The notes under the pieces were generated by a model. The model did no database searches. It saw only the letters and a program-made list of their open reading frames with translations, and was not told where the DNA came from. 64,000 nt of DNA. Origin: Corallium rubrum (lineage: Eukaryota > Cnidaria > Anthozoa > Scleralcyonacea > Coralliidae). Where the stretch lies: NCBI GenBank assembly GCA_964035015.1, contig OZ036005.1, positions 14,708,549-14,772,548 of the forward strand, in the 5' to 3' direction. Each line of letters begins with the position of its first letter. The stretch's first letter is position 1. Below are positions 55,001 through 64,000 of this stretch, piece by piece. The position numbers were made by a program, and so were the translations under genes.

Positions 55001-56330
55001 ATGAGTTCGAGCAAACGCTCTAGGTCTAGAAATCGTGAGGCTTCAAAATCACGTTCAAAATCCCCTCGTCCAAGCAAGAGACGACGCTCTGGGTCCAAAC
55101 ACGATGAACATCACAACTCTGGTAATGATGGTAATTCATCAACTGCTTTAAACCAAATACTGGAAAAGATAAATGGCATAAGTTCAGCTGTTGAGAACCT
55201 CAACAGTCGTCTGACGTGCTTAGAGTCAGACCAGAACTCACATCTGCCACATGGAAAAATGGCGCCTGATCCTACCGGAGAAGACGAACTATCAGCGGAA
55301 AAACAAGACTTTGATTCGTTTGACCAACTTTCGGTCATGGTGCCACAGGACCCAGAAATGGCAAGTTCAAGTCCAGAAATCCTGGACGCCCAAATAGGCC
55401 ACAAAGATGGCCCCACAACGAGCAAAGCGCTCAACCTTTATACAAACAATGACAAAGACAACGACAACAATGGTGGGAAAAATCTTCCCGAAACTAGCAG
55501 TGCTGTAAAACCACTACCTTTTCACCCTGTTGCAGAGGCGCCTAACTGGGCACCTTCAGCGAATCTGAAAGAGATTTTATGGACGAATTTCCGTCGAAGT
55601 TTATCTTCCTCTCAAATATTCAGTATTTTAGAAGACACGTCACTTCCAGAGATTGACGTGTTTACAAGCCGAACCCAGACAAGGCACTTTCCGATCAAAT
55701 TCCACAAAAATATAAAAAATCGGTCGGGAATCGCGATAAAGAACTACTCAAAGTTCAACGCCATGTTTTAAACGTGGCTTCTCCGTTAACAGCCCTACAT
55801 GATTTGCTAGAAACAAGAAATGACCAATGATGACTTGCTGGACATCGTCGAGAAAGCACTTTGTCTCTTGGGGAATGCCTCTAATTCCATGTCTGTGTCA
55901 CGCCGATCGAAAATTCTTTATTCTATCAATCCAAGCAAAGTTTCGCTTGCCGTAGCGTCCTTTCCTAACGCGGCAAGTATTTATTCGGAAACGACATCAG
56001 CAAACTGGCAGCAGACAGTGCCGACATTGCTCGCAACTTACAAAAGAATCTTTCACAGACACACTCGCATAATAATACGACTCCCTGGCCTAAAACCCAA
56101 TTTCATAAATATCAGTCAAAAAAAGAAAAATTTCGTCCAGCTCAGTCTGAGCCAAGCCGATTTCCCCATGCGGGGACAACAAAAGGCAAGTTTCCTTTTC
56201 CCCAACGGCAACAGTCCATTCGAGGCAAACCAAACAACAACTTCCGCTAACGGGAAGACTACGTTATTTTTATACAAACTGGCAAAATGTCACTCGGGAT
56301 CCAGTTATTTTAAACATTGTTCAAGGTTAC
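55001..56330 (+). pseudogene. DIRS ORF1 (gag-like)
   Basis: From ATG 55001: an Arg/Ser-rich basic start (KRSRSRNREASKSRSK), then a short coiled coil (LNQILEKINGISSAVENLNS). An acidic middle leads to SSSQIFSILEDTSLPEIDVF. A frameshift near 55675 ends the first frame at 55771. Coding resumes in another frame with NDDLLDIVEKALCLLGNASN (from 55820). Beyond about 55970 the frame changes again. The protein would package element RNA; DIRS ORF1 is poorly conserved, so this rests mainly on position and composition. Confidence 0.65.
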
Positions 56331-56339
56331 AAATTTCAC

Positions 56340-57925
56340 TTTCAAAGCCAGCCGTTTCAGTTAGTAATTCGCGCTCAAACTTTGACTCAAAACCCTCTTT
56401 TAGTCGTCGAGGAAATATTGTCGCTTCTGAACAAAGGAGCAATTATTCAGGTGCCTTTCAGCCAGGACGCGTTTTATCACAAAATGTTTTTTAATCCCGA
56501 AGAAAAACGGGGGTCAGCGTCCGGTGCTAGATCTGAGTCCACTGAACGAGTTCATCGAAACCGAGCATTTCAAAATGGAAAATCTTTCGACAATAAAATC
56601 TCACATAAACAAAGGGGATTTCATGATAATTTTTGATCTGACAGGCGCTTACCTGACTGTCCCCATTCACACAACATCCCAACGATTTCTTCATTTTCTG
56701 TGGCAAAACAAGTCTTACCAATTTACGACAATGCCGTTCGGTTCTGTTCACCAAACTCCTGAAACCCGTGGTCGCTTGGCTACGAGGTCAAGGAGTTCGG
56801 TTAATAATCTACCTTCGACGATTTGCTATTAATAGCTGCGTCAATCGAAACCCTGAACTATCACAAACAAATGACCATCAGATTACTGGAATCTTCAGGT
56901 TTCTTGATCAACTACCAAAAGTCGCAACTGACTCCAATGCAAAAGATCCTATTTCTAGGCATGCTAATCGACTCTACGGCAATGCAGTTCATTTTACCTC
57001 CTCAAAAGTCCACTTAATTCAGAAGGAATGTCGCCTCTTGCTAAAGGCGATGCGTCCGTCTATATCCGGCAAATATCCCGAGTACTGGGACTCCTCGAAT
57101 TTTGCCGTCCGGCAGTTTGGTCTGCGCCACTGCATTATCGTCACCTCCAGGAACTCCAGATAGAGGCCTTGCAACAATGGTAAAATTACGACACACAAGT
57201 GAGCTTGTCCGAGAACGCCAAAGTGGACTTGTCTTGGTGGGTAAACAATCTTCCATTGTTAAAAGGCAGTCGCATTCTTCCTCCAACAGCGGATCTGACA
57301 ATAATCTCGATGCCTCCAAGATGGGATGGGGAGCATCTTGGAGCAACCTGAGAACAGGTGGGAAGTGGACCAGAACAGAATTGGAAGTCCACATAAACAT
57401 TCTGGAACTCAGGGCAGCCTTTTTCTTCAGGAAAAGTAATTTGTCTAAAGATGGACAATACCACAGCAGTGGCATATCTGAACAACATGGGCGGCACTCA
57501 CTGCCCCCAGCTTCTGCAGTTGACTCTCGAGATCTGGGAATGGTGCGAGCAAAGAAACCTGTCTCTTCTAGCCCAGTACATCCCAGGCAAAACAAACATC
57601 GCAGCAGACTCGGACAACGAGGGACTGAGGGACTGGAACAACTGGCAACTGAAGCCATCAGTGATTTTTCCCATGATCAAACACTGTCAAGTAGACCTAT
57701 TTGCCTCACGGTTAACCCACCGACTAAAAAAAATATGTCAGTTGGAGACCAGACCCAAATGCAGCCCACACAGATGCATTCACCATGGATTGGTCCAACA
57801 TAACAAAACCAAGAAGGACTGTGCGACTCTAGTGTTGGTAGCTCCAGTGTGGTCAGCCCAGCCGTGGTGGCCACTACTAGATGCTGATAGACTACCCAGT
57901 ATACCTGTGAAACAACACTAGTCTA
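56340..57925 (+). pseudogene. DIRS reverse transcriptase and RNase H
   Basis: Segments in order: NPLLVVEEILSLLNKGAIIQ with VPFSQDAFYHKMFF; LDLSPLNEFIETEHFKMENL; FMIIFDLTGAYLTVPIHTTS (first catalytic Asp); QFTTMPFG. The YLDD box is split at about 56815, where one extra T turns the frame (CTACCTTCGACGATTTG). LESSGFLINYQKSQLTPMQK follows. RNase H has SKMGWGASWSNLRTGGKWT, NILELRAAFFF and MDNTTAVAYLNNMGG, then IPGKTNIAADSDN (usually DxxSR). The tail has WQLKPSVIFPMIKHCQVDLF and VLVAPVWSAQPWWPLL. At least five frameshifts; the Dam-like methyltransferase of some DIRS elements is not evident, and a deletion lies near 57795. Confidence 0.85.
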
Positions 57926-57928
57926 CTA

Positions 57929-58949
57929 GTGGAGGCATCCAATCCAGACGCAGTACACCCACTATTTCCCGTACTCAAACTGGCCGTTTGGAAAATATCC
58001 AGCAACACTTTCAAACAACGGGAATTTCAGAAACAGCTGTCGAACTCATTACCAACAGTGTTAAGACGTCAATCACCAAAACCTACAACTGCTCTTGGTC
58101 TCAGTGGAGTAGCTGGTGTGAGGAACGGCAAAGTCATCCCGTATTTGGTTCAATCTCTGAAATTCTAACATTTTTGCCTGAGCAGTTCTCTAAGGGTAAA
58201 TAATATAGAACAATAAATGTCCAGCACATTGTGATGTAGATAAGAAACCGATTGGTCAACAGCCTTTTGTTATTAAATTAATGAAAGGCATTTCAATTTC
58301 GCGACCTCCTCAACCTCAATATCAGATCACATGAGACGTAGTAACGGTTACTAATTATTTAACAAATCTTGGTGAAAATTCTACATTGTCTTTTAAACAA
58401 CTATCGCAAAAGCTTTGTATGCTCATGGCACTTACCTGCCCTGAGAGAAGTCCTATCATGGCTACATTGGATATGAGGTACTTACGTCATTATTCAGAAG
58501 GTGTAAAATTCCTCCAAACTACTTATCGCAAGCGCTCTCACAGTGGCAAACTTGGAGAGTCAATTTACCCGAAGTTTACGGAAGAAACTCTTTGTCCAGC
58601 TCAGTGTCTTGACATATACTTAGACAAAACCAAGGAATGGCGGCAAGAATCTAACGACAACATGCAACAACTATTATTTCTTTCGCTGAGGAAACCTCAT
58701 AAACCCGTCACTTCTTCCACGCTTTCTCGTTGGCTCAAAGAGGTTATTTGCCTTTCTGGAATCAAAGAAGGCATTTTCAAAGGTCACTCTGCCAGAAGCG
58801 CTTCGACATCGGCGGCGAGACGTGCAGGTCTAAGTGTGGACTCAATAATGTCCATAGAAGATTGGACAAACCTATCAACTTTCAATCGTTTTTATTATAA
58901 ACCTTCTCTTCCTGTCTCTCACAGGACATCAATTTTGTCTCAGAAATAG
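57929..58949 (+). pseudogene. DIRS tyrosine recombinase
   Basis: Integrates the circular DIRS DNA. The N-terminal SAM-like part has SWSQWSSWCEERQSHPVFGS and ILTFLPEQFSKGK, then meets a TAA at about 58201. Coding resumes (about 58205-58385, with stops) and becomes open from 58386: SFKQLSQKLCMLMALTCPER carries the first Arg region. KGHSARSASTSAARRAGLSV carries the His-x-x-Arg box, and FNRFYYKPSL the terminal catalytic Tyr. All usual catalytic residues are visible but the gene is interrupted. Confidence 0.88.
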
Positions 58950-59444
58950 AGAACAGTACAAGATTAATGCATGTACGTGCATGTAATGACTAGGTTCGTC
59001 ATCTTTTTAGTGTTGTGTTGTGCAACATGGGTCATTCGTTGGGAAACTTGCGTTGTAATCTACCGTAAGTATTCCATACATTTCGACCGGAAAGCGTGTA
59101 GTATAATTTGAATTATACGAGCACTTGAAGGAAGAAATGCATGGATTCCCAACCCAGCTACTTAACAGTACTTCCCAACCATTGTTGAATTGGAACGACC
59201 ATGTTGTTGTTTACATTAAAATAATTTTTTGCATTAAAGTGTAGCATGTTGTCTTTCTCTGTGCTCTGTGAAAAAATCGGAGATAAGACCTGGGGTGATG
59301 CCTTATATGGTGCCTCGAGGCGGGTTTCCCGCGTTTTCTTTTCTCACCCCAGTGCTTTTTATGTGTGGCTCCATCACCAATTGGACAATGTCATACCTTA
59401 AGTATTCCATACATTTCTCCCTTCAAGTGCTCGTATAATCAGAA

Positions 59445-60079
59445 TTATACGAGCGCGGCGCTTGCATAATTCAAATTCAGTTTTACTGAACGCCTAATCG
59501 GTTATTTTATTCAGCTTGGTCTCAAACGCGATATAAAAGATTTGATGATATTTTATCTATGATACGGCTACTCGGTTTATTTTATTCAGCTTTGTCTTAC
59601 TCAAACGCGATATAATAAAAGATTTGGTCATATTTTATCTACGATACGCCAACACGACGGCAAGTGTTTATATAGAATTAATTTATGATTGAGTCGGTTT
59701 TCTTTGTTCTTTCGAGGGCTTTATATCGCATAAAGACCTTGAATACTAATTAGATAAGAAATGAAGGAAAAAACTAGGAAAATCTTTGTCCAAGGTAGAA
59801 AAAAAACCCCAACTTTGTTGGAAAACCTCCTCAATCATAAATTAAGTCAGATAAATCCCTCGAACGTCGGGATTTATGCGATATAAAGCCCTCGGACGCT
59901 TCGCGTCCTCGGGTCTTTATATAGCATAAATCCCTCGTTCTCGGGATTTATCTATTACATAAAGAATACAACAAACGTAACAGGTTTTGAAATGTTTTAT
60001 TATAACTCAAATCCACAAACACATACATTGCAACATGATTCAATAAACAAACAGGATCACATAATAATGTAAGACTATA
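59445..60079. repeat. Tandem duplication and ATAAATCCC hairpin
   Basis: A ~90-bp unit (TCAAACGCGATATAA-AAGATTTG...ATTTTATCTA) occurs twice (59520-59570 and 59610-59645 cores). Then a foldback (about 59700-59955) with GGGATTTATGCGATATAAAG and TATAGCATAAATCCC blocks. Non-coding. Confidence 0.7.
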
Positions 60080-61300
60080 TTAGAAATTACTATCGCAAGT
60101 GAAGTGCTGCCTCAAATGGTACAAAAACCTGTAGCCTACTCCACAAGCAACTCTATGTAGTCTGTGGCCAATGTGACACCCCCTTGCCCATTCCACCCAA
60201 GATTGCCCACTCCACCCTAGTTTGCCCACTCCACCCGAGTTTGCCCACTCCACCCAAGTTTTTCTCACCTCTTCAGCATAAGAGCCCACAGAGTTGCCTG
60301 TGAAGGACGCTGGAAAGTCCAAAAAATTAATATTAATTACAATAGACAGAGTATTTACACATTTCTTCTATATTTTGTAATTATAAAATTGAAAACTACA
60401 AGTTACTGTAACTTATCGCTTGACATAATATGGCAAGGATTTTGACAGGATACACACACAATTAATGTACAAATATTAAATAATCATGCCTCTTGCTCTA
60501 ATGCTGTGGCAAAACTGTCAATGAAACTCCAAGTGCTTAATTATGTTTTGACAAATCTAGAGCTCTAACCCAGAATTTGTGTCAGTCAACATACACACAC
60601 ACGCAGTCAGAATGTTGATCAATGCAGACACAATGAACCCACACCAATATACACCTAAAAATAGAAGAAAACGACCATGAAATTTCCTACCAAGGAACAC
60701 AGTTGTCAGTTTCAGAAACTGATATATTACCTCGACAAGATGTTCACAACTTTATAGTGTGTCGTGGCATTTCCAATTTAGAAAATCCATCGCCGTCGTG
60801 GTGTTGACAACTTCTGACCGACATGTCTCAATGGACGAGTTCTTTGACTTGTCTTCTAAGCAACGTCAACAAACAACAGTTGGTAAGTTGTTCAGCGACA
60901 GAAATCTCTCACGAGTTATCAGATTGAGATCATGGTTGATTGGTTGTCGAGTTCCACTCGATAGTTTGTGCTGTTTTAATAACAGCGCTAATAAACTCAT
61001 GAAAGAGCATTGTTTTCCTCGAGACTGGCCACTGAAACCTTCATGACCCAATGATGTATTTGTTCTTATGATCGTGAATTTTTTGTCGAGAAAGAAGGGC
61101 ACAAGCGGCAGTAGCGGGACATGTGCACTGAGTCACATCAGCTCATACATGGATGACGTAATGCCTACAAACAAACAAAAGCAACATTTAACAAATCGAG
61201 ATCTTGGTCGGCCATATATAGCTCTAAAAAAGGACTGAGCACGAGGCAACGTCAAGAATAGTCTGCTGCCTCGCTGACGTCGGCAGCAATTAAACCGCTG
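60080..61300. repeat. Dispersed repeat, copy right of the DIRS element
   Basis: Shares ordered blocks with 53815-54260. It contains a 20-bp minisatellite at about 60180-60265 (TTGCCCACTCCACCC with A/G-AGT, four units). No supported gene. Confidence 0.65.
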
Positions 61301-62150
61301 CCTTTACCTCAACATCTCATCTTACGTCTACAAATATTGTACAAGTTTGAGAGTTGCGCGCTTAAGAAGCTGTCTCCAATTTGTACAGAACAATTTCCTC
61401 CAATCTTTTCACGTATATTTCAGCAATTCAAGACCGATAACTGTTGGCTTGATGTTTTTGTAAAAGCTTCGACAATTCTTGATTCGCAAACCCTTTCTAA
61501 CGCACTGTCAAAATACAACTAGACCTTTTGATTGGCCTCCATCATAAGACAATCGTGTTGTCTTTGAGCGGAAAGATTAATGAAAAACCAATGTAGAAAT
61601 TTCTGACGATATTTCTTCGGCATAACACTGCAACAGTTTCCCTTCAATTAGCTTTTGACGGTGAGACAGAAATCCTTCTTCCAAACCAATATCATTGGGA
61701 ATGTTTAGATTAGACATGTTCCTTTGGGAAGTCATGGTTTAGATATGTTCACGTAAATTTTAAAACAAAATATTGCAATTACAAAATAAATCAGTTCACG
61801 AATCAATGTAAACCTATTTTCGATAATATGTGCGCGCACATGGTTCACCTGTCCCACTAGAGTCGTTCACCCGTCCTGAGACAAAGCGTAACAAATACAA
61901 AGCTGAAACATTATACTTGTATGAAGTCTTTGCATGACCTTTGTATAAATCATAAGAAGAAATCGTAAAATAAAAAAATTGTCAAAATAAAAATTGTCAA
62001 AATAAAAGTCACAAAAAATCATTAAAATAAAATTTCACAAGAATAAAATTTCATATGAATAAAATTTCATAACAAATTTCACAAGAAAAAATAAAATGAA
62101 AATTTCCAATCCTAAAAAGTGCCGACTAGGTGTTTTATAGCTGTGACTAT
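61301..62150. other. Unassigned, AT-rich; degenerate AAAATTTCA repeat
   Basis: At about 61970-62100 the words AAAATAAAATTTCA and AAAATTGTCA are repeated many times. GTGCGCGCAC lies near 61832. No gene. Confidence 0.5.
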
Positions 62151-62700
62151 ACTACTCACGATTTTGCTTTCAAATTGCAAGTGTCACTGGTGCCCCATGT
62201 GGAGTGATGTACTCTCCGAAGATCTTCTGTGAAATAGATGTGGGTATTGGTCTTGAAGGGCATAAAGATTGACAGACTTGGTAAAATAATCTTGGGTGAC
62301 CAGTATGTAGCTGTTTTTCCTCGCTTGGATCGTGGCGTTTTGGTTAACTCGGTAGCCACAAACACTTCCGGAGTATTGGCAGTAATGAACTGTAGCGGTG
62401 CGCGGGGGTATTTGGGCGGCATCTTCTGAGTTGCACAAGGTTGACAACGATCACACCACTGTTGAGCATCTCTGTAGAACCCTGCCAGTAGAATCGCTGT
62501 CTGATGAGATCGCACATTTTCCTCACACCAAAATGGCCTGCAAGCGTTCCAGAGTGTAATTCAGCAAGGATCACTGGAATTACGGCTAGAGGGACAACCT
62601 GTTGAAAGCGTTGACCATCGGTAGGGTGGGGTCTGCAAAGGAGGCCTTATTTTACTACGAGCTCGTGGTATATACGCCAAAACGTTTGTATTCTGTGCCC
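62151..62700 (-). pseudogene. Gypsy 2 integrase N-terminal half
   Basis: AELHSGTLAGHFGVRKMCDL with IRQRFYW, the His-His part of the zinc-binding domain, is followed by CDRCQPCATQK carrying the two Cys. The core start is present only in part (ATYWSPKIILPSLSIF and, in the next frame, YFTKSVNLYALQDQ). The rest of the core and C-terminus are absent; AT-rich sequence follows. Confidence 0.85.
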
Positions 62701-63330
62701 GTGTCGTTTGATTGCCTCGTTCGAAGGTCTTGATCCTACAGCTATCCACTGTAATACTTCAGTAATTACAGGATCAGCCTTTTGGGCATTCACCATATCG
62801 TGCCATCTGGGAATAGTGTTGAGTTGGTCCTCTCGTCCGCTCGTCGACCTTACCGCTACATTCAACACGGCCGGTGCGTTATGCTCAGTGTCTCCCTGTG
62901 ACTTATCGAATCCTAACCTGCTCAGTGCATCGGCAACCACGTTCTTTTGGCCTTCGATGTGTTCGATATCAAAGTCGTACTCTGCAATGTCACTAAGCAT
63001 TCGTCCTCTACGTGCATATGGATCTTTCATGGTCTTCAAACGAGACAAGGGGAGGTGATCCATTCTCAAACGAAACTTGACGCCAGGTAGATTGTAGCGG
63101 AAATGAAGAAGAGTATCTCGGATTGCCAATGCTTCACGGTCAAAAGTTGAATAGCCTTTTCACGTTTGGATAAGGTTCGGCTAAAATAAGCTATAGGACA
63201 CAGCGTTCCCGTACTATCTCTTTGTGTCAGGGTTCCACCAATACCAACATCAGAAACATAGTTACCACAAATTATTTCCTTGGATCTGGGTGGCGTAGGA
63301 CAGGAGCGCTTGATATGCAATGCTTCAGTT
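62650..63330 (-). pseudogene. Gypsy 2 RNase H
   Basis: DVGIGGTLTQRDSTGTLCPI and AYFSRTLSKREKA (first Asp region), then, in another frame, FRLRMDHLPLSRLKTMKDP with the conserved Asp-His. IEGQKNVVADALSRLGF is the typical domain end with Asp. The break between frames is near 63150. Confidence 0.88.
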
Positions 63331-63374
63331 TGCCAAATGCTGCTTGAGCCGTGTCGTTCCAGTCAAAATATTTA

Positions 63375-64000
63375 CTATCTCGGTTCTTTTCTAGAAGACG
63401 GCTGAGCGGTTTGGCGATAGTAGCCTAACTGGAAATAAATCTCCTCCACCAACCACAAACTCCCAATTAAGAATCTCTGAACTTCTTTTAAGTCGCGGAG
63501 TGTTTTCCAGTTGTCTAACTGGGTGAGTTTACTCCGGTAAATAATAATAGCTCCGGAGCTATTCCTTCTCTTATTATTATCCGGTGGCCTAGAAAGGACG
63601 CCTCGGCTGTAGCAAATCTGCATTTTGTTGCTTTGATCTTTAAATTGTGCTTGCGCAGTGTAGTAAAAACTTCTTGAAGTCGTTCCAAATGTTCTGAAAA
63701 TGTTTGGGAAATTATGCAAAGATCATCCATATACAACACTAAACGTTCTGGAGAAATATCGTTAAATACTTGGTGCATTAGCCGAGAGAAAGTAGCAGGT
63801 GCATTCTTCAACCCGAAAGGCATCCTCGTCCATTGCCAAACTCCTGTAGGGGAACGAAAAGCTGTTTTCTCTCGTCAATCTTGGATATCTGTACTTGTTG
63901 ATATCCTTGTACTAAATCTATAGTACTAAAATATTGTGCAGCCAGCAGCTGATCCAGGCAACCGGCCATGCTACTTGTTGGAAATGGGTCTGGTGGAGTG
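63375..64000 (-). pseudogene. Gypsy 2 reverse transcriptase (runs off the window)
   Basis: MPFGLKNAPATFSRLMHQVF, then RLVLYMDDLCIISQTFSEHL with the catalytic YMDD box, and LKIKATKCRFATAEASFLGH. This is a standard Gypsy RT. Frameshifts occur near 63560 and 63850; the N-terminal part continues past position 64000. Confidence 0.9.

Larger units (their letters stand above)
54770..59444 (+). mobile_element. DIRS-type tyrosine-recombinase retrotransposon
   Basis: Left inverted terminal repeat about 54770-54889; right about 59270-59444, with a 58-bp extra segment. They share CCAATTGGTGATGGAG and AGGTCTTATCTCCGATTTTT. An internal complementary region at 59061-59144 joins the complement of the left tip (54770-54818) to the complement of the right tip (59409-59444). 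That structure is diagnostic of DIRS elements. Genes are in the order gag-like, RT-RNase H, tyrosine recombinase, all on plus. No long flanking duplication, as expected for integration by a tyrosine recombinase. Confidence 0.92.
62151..64000 (-). mobile_element. Ty3/Gypsy retrotransposon 2, partial
   Basis: Minus-strand order RT, RNase H, integrase, entering from beyond the window end and stopping in the integrase core at about 62150. Several frameshifts are present. Sequence details differ from Gypsy 1 (YMDD instead of SDD), so it is another lineage. Confidence 0.9.

Noticed and set aside
57102-57803. A 233-codon plus-strand frame and its minus-strand counterpart inside the DIRS element
   Set aside because: The plus frame contains only parts of RNase H between frameshifts, and the minus frame is a shadow of it; neither is a separate gene.

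Overview
This 64 kb window looks like repeat-dominated genomic DNA from a metazoan, most likely a cnidarian (anthozoan-like). The reasons are low overall GC, short introns with GT-AG borders, and the mixture of mobile elements: Harbinger with a Myb-like partner gene, Crypton-type recombinase, Penelope-like elements with GIY-YIG nuclease and hammerhead ribozymes, a DIRS element, P-element/THAP9-type transposase, CR1/Jockey-like LINEs, Gypsy elements and a 5S-derived SINE. The cnidarian assignment is an inference from family composition, not a direct observation. I see no conventional single-copy host gene; the best candidate for a non-transposon gene is a C2H2 zinc-finger array at about 33.7-34.7 kb, which is broken.

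Layout: 0-6.5 kb holds a compound tetranucleotide tract, a TTTGC-rich palindrome, a Crypton-like tyrosine recombinase gene on the minus strand, and a Penelope-like element with an inverted partial copy. 6.6-11.7 kb is a decayed minus-strand Gypsy element with its 3' LTR, polypurine tract, a 5S-derived SINE and a LINE tail inserted in it. 11.67-16.08 kb is a nearly complete Harbinger transposon: a Myb-like gene on plus, and an intact five-exon, 354-residue DDE transposase on minus, with a hammerhead-bearing palindrome between them. 16.6-17.7 kb has a hAT C-terminal scrap and a LINE fragment. 17.9-22.55 kb is one 4.65 kb palindrome with mirrored minisatellites and a one-finger C2H2 reading frame near its centre. 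23.98-27.08 kb is a 3.1 kb module bounded by 15 bp inverted repeats. It carries a decayed large gene that resembles plasmid rolling-circle initiators of the Rep_trans type, plus two small compactly arranged downstream frames; this is my leading candidate for an undescribed system. 28.0-33.7 kb is a giant foldback element whose arms are built of a ~188 bp satellite repeat. 33.7-38.3 kb has the zinc-finger array, a TA-flanked MITE and a 0.7 kb inverted repeat whose right arm encodes a hammerhead ribozyme with an intact core. 38-43.3 kb is a field of MITEs and hairpins.

44.0-50.5 kb is a three-level nest: a P-element transposase is split by a 5.3 kb element with GGCCGGCC ends, which is itself split by a 2.2 kb hAT-like element carrying a vertnin/OTU-like gene. 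50.5-53.7 kb contains a hairpin MITE, a ~150 bp tandem repeat, a GCCGAA-rich foldback and a LINE 3' end. 54.77-59.44 kb is a DIRS element with its diagnostic inverted terminal repeats and internal complementary region, but decayed genes. 62.15-64.0 kb is the integrase-to-RT part of a second minus-strand Gypsy element that runs off the window.

The genes do not form one pathway. They are independent selfish elements that have inserted into one another, so the reading order is an insertion history. Most coding regions carry frameshifts or stops; the Harbinger transposase is the clear exception.
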